Source: Pseudoneobacillus sp052180215 (GTDB taxonomy: Bacteria > Bacillota > Bacilli > Bacillales > Cytobacillaceae). From it: a stretch of 64,000 nucleotides of DNA. The stretch spans positions 2,390,001 to 2,454,000 of the forward strand of contig NZ_CP197471.1 in NCBI RefSeq assembly GCF_052180215.1. Reading direction: 5' to 3'. Positions 59,475-64,000 of this stretch are shown piece after piece. Under the pieces are notes generated by a model, which was not told where the DNA came from, did not search any database, and was given only the letters and a program-made list of their open reading frames with translations. The number at the start of each line of letters is the position of its first letter. The stretch's first letter is position 1. A program made the position numbers and the translations under genes.

Positions 59475-60293
59475 ATGAGAATGGTTAAATTTTTGTTGAT
59501 TTTTGTATTATTCATTGCCCTTGGTATATCAACGTGGATCTATTATCCACAATACCAAATCCATAAAATGAAGAAACAAGCAGTTAAAGTTAGTGCAGAT
59601 ACTTCAAAGATTTCGTATATAGATTATTTTCGTGATTTAAGAGAAAAGGAAATTTACAATTTAGCAATAGGTGATTCGGTTATCCGTGGAGTTGGTGCAA
59701 AACAAAATGAAAATCTCGTATATCGTTTCTCTAGTAAATTACAGGAACAAACCAAAAAAAATATTCAATATGAAAATGAAGGCATTAATGGGATTACGAG
59801 TAGCGAATTAAAGGATTTAGTGTTAAAAGGTCGTTACGATGATGGAATAAAAAAGGCTGATATCGTGACCATAAATGTCGGCGGTAATGATGTTCTACGA
59901 ATGGTGAAGAATCAAAATATTCAAACTGTGATACAATCCTTTGAGCAATTACAATTGACATTTTCAAAAAACCTAGCAGAAATAGCAGAGAGAATTCATA
60001 AAATAAATCCTGATGCTACACTCGTATTTTTAGAGCTGTACAATCCAATAAAACCTTCTGAAAAAATATATACAATTGCAGATAAATTGCTTCCAACCTG
60101 GAATATAAAAATATACGAGGTTGCCAATCAATATGCATCGTCTGTTGTGATCGAAACAACAAAGGTAATGAACGGTGACCATCTGCAAAATATTGCACCA
60201 GATGGTGTTCATCCTAATTCTTCTGGATACATGGCTATTTCAGATCAGATGATTTATCAATTAAAAAAACAATATCGAAAAAAGGCCGTATAA
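59475..60293 (+). CDS. SGNH/GDSL hydrolase, membrane-anchored
   Basis: 272-residue esterase-like protein: N-terminal membrane helix or signal anchor (VKFLLIFVLFIALGISTWIYY), then block I GDSVIRGVGA (Ser nucleophile near 70), block III NVGGNDV and block V DGVHPNSSGY with the catalytic Asp and His. Start at 59475 with AAGGAG 7 nt before; the longer frame has none. Acts on acyl or acetyl esters outside the cell; substrate unknown. Monocistronic with its own terminator. Confidence 0.88.
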   Translation: MRMVKFLLIFVLFIALGISTWIYYPQYQIHKMKKQAVKVSADTSKISYIDYFRDLREKEIYNLAIGDSVIRGVGAKQNENLVYRFSSKLQEQTKKNIQYENEGINGITSSELKDLVLKGRYDDGIKKADIVTINVGGNDVLRMVKNQNIQTVIQSFEQLQLTFSKNLAEIAERIHKINPDATLVFLELYNPIKPSEKIYTIADKLLPTWNIKIYEVANQYASSVVIETTKVMNGDHLQNIAPDGVHPNSSGYMAISDQMIYQLKKQYRKKAV

Positions 60294-60296
60294 TAA

Positions 60297-60326
60297 ACGA
60301 AGGGGTTCATCCTCCTTCGTTTTTTC
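60297..60326 (+). terminator. Terminator of the GDSL gene
   Basis: AACGAAGG/CCTTCGTT stem with T run, 4 nt after the stop codon. Confidence 0.85.
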
Positions 60327-60521
60327 ATTACTTTGTGATGATTTAAACCTTTCTACTTATATAACGTTTGCAAGGTATAAAAAATCATAATACCAGAAAA
60401 TTATCTAATATGTTTAGTTAACCAAAGATTGGGATATTTATTATATAAGTAATTAATGATAAAACAGATTTACATGCAATATTACGGAAAAAATCATGCA
60501 TTTATATAAGGAGGTTAAGTT

Positions 60522-60710
60522 ATGCCATTTTGGGCTTACTTACTAATTGGTATCGGTGTATTGATTTTATTTGGTGCAATTGTCGATTTCTTTTCCAAAA
60601 AGAAAAGAACAAGGTTAGATCCAATAGAAAAAGCCGTAAACGCTGATGAATCCGAAAAAATATATGAAGAACAAAAAATAAAAAGCTCGATGGACACATT
60701 TCATAATTAA
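60522..60710 (+). CDS. Small membrane protein, 62 aa
   Basis: ATG behind TAAGGAGG. One membrane helix (AYLLIGIGVLILFGAIVDFF, about 5-24) is followed by a basic stretch KKKRTRL and an acidic helix. A terminator follows at once. Family unknown; small single-helix proteins of this sort are common in Bacillus. Confidence 0.7.
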   Translation: MPFWAYLLIGIGVLILFGAIVDFFSKKKRTRLDPIEKAVNADESEKIYEEQKIKSSMDTFHN

Positions 60711-60720
60711 TCCTTTGGTT

Positions 60721-60751
60721 CTAGCAGATGCCTTTAGCATCTGCTTTTTTA
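60721..60751 (+). terminator. Terminator
   Basis: AGCAGATGC-CTTTA-GCATCTGCT followed by six T. Confidence 0.92.
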
Positions 60752-60865
60752 AATGATTAAAAAATCCATGCAGGCAAAATGTCGAAAATTTGTAATGAAT
60801 TGCACATAATCAGATTATCTAAAATGATAAAATTAAAAAATCCAAGGAAAAGAGGTCAAAAGATT

Positions 60866-61171
60866 ATGAATAAGGTTGAAATAATAGCCCGTAGAATCCT
60901 AGGTTGGAAATTAAATAATTGGGAAAAATGGTATGATTATGAAAAAAATGTCTTCATTCTTGTTTCTGAATTTCAGCCAGAGGAAAATCTAGAACATGCA
61001 ATGCTCATAGTAAATAAATTAGAAAATTTAGGCTTTACCTATACAATTAAAAGTCCTACAGAAGTTTGCTTTAATGATATTTGTGCAACTGGTGAAACAT
61101 TAGCAATAGCTATTACAAATGCAGCTTTCTCAATAGCTGACAACAGTTCTATTCCCGATGAATGGCTATAA
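60866..61171 (+). CDS. Phage ABA-sandwich (BC1872-like) protein
   Basis: 101-residue protein. ARRILGWKLNNWEKWYDYEKN and the ending TGETLAIAITNAAFSIAD match the pattern of small phage-derived ABA-sandwich proteins as I remember it. I start at ATG 60866 behind AGAGGTC; the longer frame to 60779 has no ribosome site. No other phage gene is nearby, so it is probably a domesticated or left-over gene. Terminator follows. Confidence 0.6.
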   Translation: MNKVEIIARRILGWKLNNWEKWYDYEKNVFILVSEFQPEENLEHAMLIVNKLENLGFTYTIKSPTEVCFNDICATGETLAIAITNAAFSIADNSSIPDEWL

Positions 61172-61186
61172 TAAAATATCAATACA

Positions 61187-61220
61187 TAAAACCCATTTCT
61201 TTATTGATTTGGGTTTTTAT
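61187..61220 (+). terminator. Terminator
   Basis: AAAACCCA/TGGGTTTT stem with a long loop and T run. Confidence 0.7.
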
Positions 61221-61264
61221 TATTTTATTGAACTAGTTTAATAGTATAAAACACCTTCACAAAA

Positions 61265-61293
61265 TTGTTAAAAAAAGGTAAAAATGTTAATAT
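61265..61293 (+). promoter_or_regulatory. Sigma-A promoter candidate for the M1 peptidase
   Basis: TTGTTA (61265-61270), 17-nt spacer, TAATAT (61288-61293), with TGT just before the -10; 34 nt upstream of the GTG start. Confidence 0.5.
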
Positions 61294-61327
61294 TAAAGAA
61301 ATATAGACATATAGTTGGGGGAATTTT

Positions 61328-62896
61328 GTGTTTAGACCTTATTTAATTTATATTTCACTTCTTTTCATTTTGGGAGGTTGTGTACAAAATCAAGTTTCAA
61401 CAAAAGTTAATGAAAATGAGAAATCATCTAAAAATCAAATAATAGTAACTCCCAATCAAGAGATTACTTTTAAAAAAGCAATAAGCCGAAAAATTGATTT
61501 AATAAGGAAAGATAAATCCATTACTAATTTTAAACCTGAATTCACGAATACCGAAAATAAAGCTGTATATGACCTTACTATTAAACTAAGTGGTGATGAT
61601 ACGTTTTATGTTACGAGTAATATTGAAGTTAGAAATCTCTCAAAAAATTCCTGGGAAGATATTATTTTTTATTTAATTCCTAATGCATTTACAGAAAAAT
61701 GGAAGCCTAAATCTGATTACTATACCGATACCTCTGAAGTTGAGGTGGAAAAAGTGGCCATTAATGGTGAAAAAGCAGATTTTAAGCTTGCCAATGATAC
61801 GTTACAGATTTTACTAAAAAAGCCATTATCACCAAATCAAATGGCCCATGCTAGTATACAATATAAGTTCAAACTCCCTGAAAATGGTAATCGCTTTTCA
61901 CATGCCAATGGGAATTTTTATTTAGCCCAATGGTACCCAATGCTAGCAACCTATCGTTCAGGTTGGGATAAAGATGATTACTCTTACGGAGGAGAGACCT
62001 ATCATACAGGCTTTGGTGAATTCACCCTTCATTATGAGATTCCAGGTGAATATAACCTTATCAGTTCCTCCGAAAATGAGAATATAAAACAAACAGACAC
62101 ATTAAAATTTGAGATTGATCAAAACAAAGAGTTTTACCCATATTATCCTAGTCAAAAAGGAATTCTTAAATTGAAGAATAGTAAAGAAATTTTTCTAGCC
62201 ATCATTAAGGATATGAAAGTCCGTTCTAAAGTAATAGATGGGATTGAGGTTCGGGTATTCTCACATCCATCTGATGAACCTTATATTGATGAAACGCTGG
62301 AATTAGCGGTTGATTCACTTCAATTTTTCAATAAACAATTAGGCGGTTATCCTTATAATCAGCTTGATGTCATAATGGACGAAGGCGGAATGGAATATCC
62401 AGGAATCGTAACTGTAGGTAAAGGTGGGTTTTCAGAACATACTACTGTCCATGAAATTGCTCACCAATGGTTTTATGGGATAGTAAGTAATAGTCCTTTT
62501 CAAAATACTTGGATCGATGAAGGTTTTACGGATTTTGCTACTCATCTTTATTTTCTAGAACAAAAAGGACGTAGTGAAAAAGAAGTGTTCGGGTTTGCTA
62601 TAGATAGAATAAAAGAGGATGAAATTAATAAAAAAATAAAACCTGCTCACTTACCCGTAAATGAATATATTACGGGTGGCTTTTCTAGCGCAAATTATAA
62701 AGTTCCTACCCTTAAGCTATGGGATCTTTCAGAGCATGATACGAAAAAAGCTTTAGCTTTCTTAAAAACTTATGTAAACATCTATGCCTACCAAGAAGTA
62801 GATGCACAAGAATGGTTCCGGTTTATACAAACCTATTTCCATATAGAGGACCCATCAATACTTACTGAGTGGATTAAGGTAGATGAATCATCATAA
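61328..62896 (+). CDS. M1-family zinc metallopeptidase, lipoprotein
   Basis: 522-residue aminopeptidase-like enzyme anchored by a lipoprotein signal (LLFILGGC, Cys near 18). Zinc site HEIAHQW at 375-381 and the Glu ligand in NTWIDEGFTDFA; exopeptidase motif reads GGMEYPGIV in place of GAMEN. The C-terminal helical domain found in classical M1 enzymes is short. Start is GTG with GGGGG 6 nt before. It acts outside the membrane; a peptide substrate is unknown. Confidence 0.88.
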   Translation: MFRPYLIYISLLFILGGCVQNQVSTKVNENEKSSKNQIIVTPNQEITFKKAISRKIDLIRKDKSITNFKPEFTNTENKAVYDLTIKLSGDDTFYVTSNIEVRNLSKNSWEDIIFYLIPNAFTEKWKPKSDYYTDTSEVEVEKVAINGEKADFKLANDTLQILLKKPLSPNQMAHASIQYKFKLPENGNRFSHANGNFYLAQWYPMLATYRSGWDKDDYSYGGETYHTGFGEFTLHYEIPGEYNLISSSENENIKQTDTLKFEIDQNKEFYPYYPSQKGILKLKNSKEIFLAIIKDMKVRSKVIDGIEVRVFSHPSDEPYIDETLELAVDSLQFFNKQLGGYPYNQLDVIMDEGGMEYPGIVTVGKGGFSEHTTVHEIAHQWFYGIVSNSPFQNTWIDEGFTDFATHLYFLEQKGRSEKEVFGFAIDRIKEDEINKKIKPAHLPVNEYITGGFSSANYKVPTLKLWDLSEHDTKKALAFLKTYVNIYAYQEVDAQEWFRFIQTYFHIEDPSILTEWIKVDESS

Positions 62897-62924
62897 AAGG
62901 CAGCCTTTCCGGCTGCCTTATTCT
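62896..62924. terminator. Bidirectional terminator
   Basis: AAGGCAGCC-TTTCC-GGCTGCCTT between convergent genes. Confidence 0.9.
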
Positions 62925-62928
62925 TTAA

Positions 62929-63330
62929 TTATACAAACATTTCTTTTTTACGATAAACCATACCATCAGCTGTAGCGATTAGGTCACCTATCTGATTATG
63001 AACAAGCATTCGATAGAATCCTAGTTTGTGATTTTTTGATACTTCCTCCGCAGTGGTTGTTAAAATATCTCCGGGTATTCCTGCTTTCATATAATTGATA
63101 TTTACATTAACCCCAACTGCTGTTTGACCATATGAATTACTTGCAATCGCAAATGCAACATCAACCAAAGAAAATATTAACCCACCATTCGCAGCTCCAT
63201 GAAAATTTAGAAAATCTTCCTTCACCAAAACAGAAACAATCGCCTTACCTTCTTCAACCTTTTTTACTTGGATTCCTAAATACTTTGCGAACGGATCAGC
63301 AAGTAATTTATCTATTAGAACTTCTTTCAT
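62929..63330 (-). CDS. PaaI-type hotdog-fold thioesterase
   Basis: 133-residue acyl-CoA thioesterase. FHGAANGGLIFSLVDVAFAIASN is the catalytic hotdog helix (Asp in SLVDVAF, Asn in AANGG); NINYMKAGIPGDILTTTAEEV follows. It sits downstream of a paaK-type ligase on the same strand, the usual pairing in phenylacetate catabolism, where it frees CoA from dead-end products. AAAGGAG precedes ATG. Confidence 0.88.
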   Translation of the reverse strand: MKEVLIDKLLADPFAKYLGIQVKKVEEGKAIVSVLVKEDFLNFHGAANGGLIFSLVDVAFAIASNSYGQTAVGVNVNINYMKAGIPGDILTTTAEEVSKNHKLGFYRMLVHNQIGDLIATADGMVYRKKEMFV

Positions 63331-63431
63331 TTTTATATCTCCTTTTCCGATAGAAAAAGTTGATTAAATCAATAGTCAACCACTTTTATATATCGCAAAA
63401 ATTACGCTAACAAATCATTTCATCATAAATT

Positions 63432-64000
63432 CTATATCTTTATAGATTCATTATGGTTTACAATTCGGACTGCCTTACCTTCTGATCTTGGCACTGATTT
63501 CGGCTGTAGAATATTAACATCTACGTGAACAAGGCATTGGTTTTTAATTAAATTCTGGATTTCCTTTTTAAGTTTATTAATTTTGCCATGGTTCATATCA
63601 CCATGAATTTCACTAAAGATTTCTTCGGTCACTTCCACCTGAAGTTCTATTTGCTGAAGACTTCCCTTCTTAAATAAATGAAGCTGATAATGAGGTTCGA
63701 TTTCCTCAATAGTCAATAAGAAATGTTCAATTTCAGATGGAAAGACATTTACCCCACGAACAATCAACATATCATCAATCCGGCCTTTTACCCGAGACAT
63801 TCTAATCGTTGTACGTCCGCATTTACATTTTGTTCGGTTAATCGAACCAATATCACCAGAACGATAACGGATAATAGGGAATGCTTCTTTTGTTAAACTT
63901 GTAAAAACAAGCTCACCATCTTCTCCATCGGGAACTGGCAAAAGTGAATTTGGATCAATTACCTCCACTAGAAAATGGTCTTCTGCTACATGTAAACCAT
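63432..64000 (-). CDS. paaK: Phenylacetate-CoA ligase, C-terminal part (runs off the window)
   Basis: The frame is open from the right edge (GLHVAEDHFLVEVIDP...) to a stop at 63432, giving about 188 residues of the C-terminal region of an AMP-forming ligase. RYRSGDIGSINRTKCKCGRT with the PaaK-type Cys cluster, RVKGRIDDMLIVRGVNVFPS (hinge) and the ending SVPRSEGKAVRIV with the catalytic Lys are present. It activates phenylacetate as CoA ester. The rest lies outside. Confidence 0.9.
   Translation of the reverse strand, partial: GLHVAEDHFLVEVIDPNSLLPVPDGEDGELVFTSLTKEAFPIIRYRSGDIGSINRTKCKCGRTTIRMSRVKGRIDDMLIVRGVNVFPSEIEHFLLTIEEIEPHYQLHLFKKGSLQQIELQVEVTEEIFSEIHGDMNHGKINKLKKEIQNLIKNQCLVHVDVNILQPKSVPRSEGKAVRIVNHNESIKI

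Overview
The window looks like chromosomal DNA of a low-GC, endospore-forming Bacillaceae bacterium (Bacillus sensu lato). Reasons: AGGAGG-type ribosome binding sites throughout, several well-supported TTG starts, a LysM/GH18 spore-type hydrolase, an S-box (SAM-I) riboswitch and a class I preQ1 riboswitch, and two families of structured intergenic repeats of the kind scattered in Bacillaceae genomes. No prophage, complete insertion sequence, CRISPR array or rRNA is visible. Most genes lie on the minus strand, in short operons closed by strong hairpin terminators.

Layout. 1-3.8 kb: a LysM-GH18 spore hydrolase, then a methyltransferase plus FAD-monooxygenase pair in which the monooxygenase is frameshifted by a 5-bp tandem duplication. 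3.9-7.5 kb: recQ and an MFS exporter behind a large inverted repeat. 7.6-9.9 kb: an ATP-grasp ligase and an LLM flavin monooxygenase behind an S-box riboswitch and a consensus sigma-A promoter, so a sulfur or methionine-starvation operon. 9.9-13.7 kb: a repeat, a 42-residue ORF, a tRNA-like gene with no normal anticodon arm, an L,D-transpeptidase, an MFS exporter and a frameshifted membrane-PAS gene. 13.8-18.7 kb: aspartase, an aminoglycoside-phosphotransferase-like kinase, a BsuPI lipoprotein and a metalloprotease. 18.7-20.2 kb: a MerR regulator and quinone reductase with a textbook 19-bp-spacer MerR promoter. 21.9-23.7 kb: a ycgR-ycgQ-like pair. 23.9-27.1 kb: a TetR-controlled ABC exporter.

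29.1-31.1 kb: queC-queD-queE under a preQ1 riboswitch. 31.6-38.2 kb: MFS exporters, an ECF41 sigma factor with its oxidoreductase and a matching ECF41 promoter, and an HxlR regulator with a quinone oxidoreductase. 38.3-40.5 kb: two acetyltransferases. 40.6-44.4 kb: an NAD salvage operon (nrtR-like regulator, pncA, pncB, nadE). 46.4-50.1 kb: glycerate uptake and phosphorylation with a CdaR regulator and a cre site. 51-55.7 kb: an Lrp regulator, a DMT exporter, a metallo-hydrolase and another MFS exporter. 55.7-57.3 kb: two tiny ORFs, a nitroreductase, an internally deleted SDR remnant and a structured intergenic region. 57.3-64 kb: a metallo-beta-lactamase fold protein, an AlkC-like glycosylase, a GDSL hydrolase, an M1 peptidase, a thioesterase and the 3' part of a paaK-type CoA ligase running off the window.

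The overall theme is an accessory, stress and transport-rich stretch: five MFS exporters, an ABC exporter, two quinone reductases with thiol or redox-type regulators, and several decayed genes. The most unusual items are the tRNA-like gene, the S-box-controlled ATP-grasp/LLM pair, the repeat carrying two inserted hairpins, and perfect or near-perfect operator palindromes in front of MFS genes that have no adjacent regulator.
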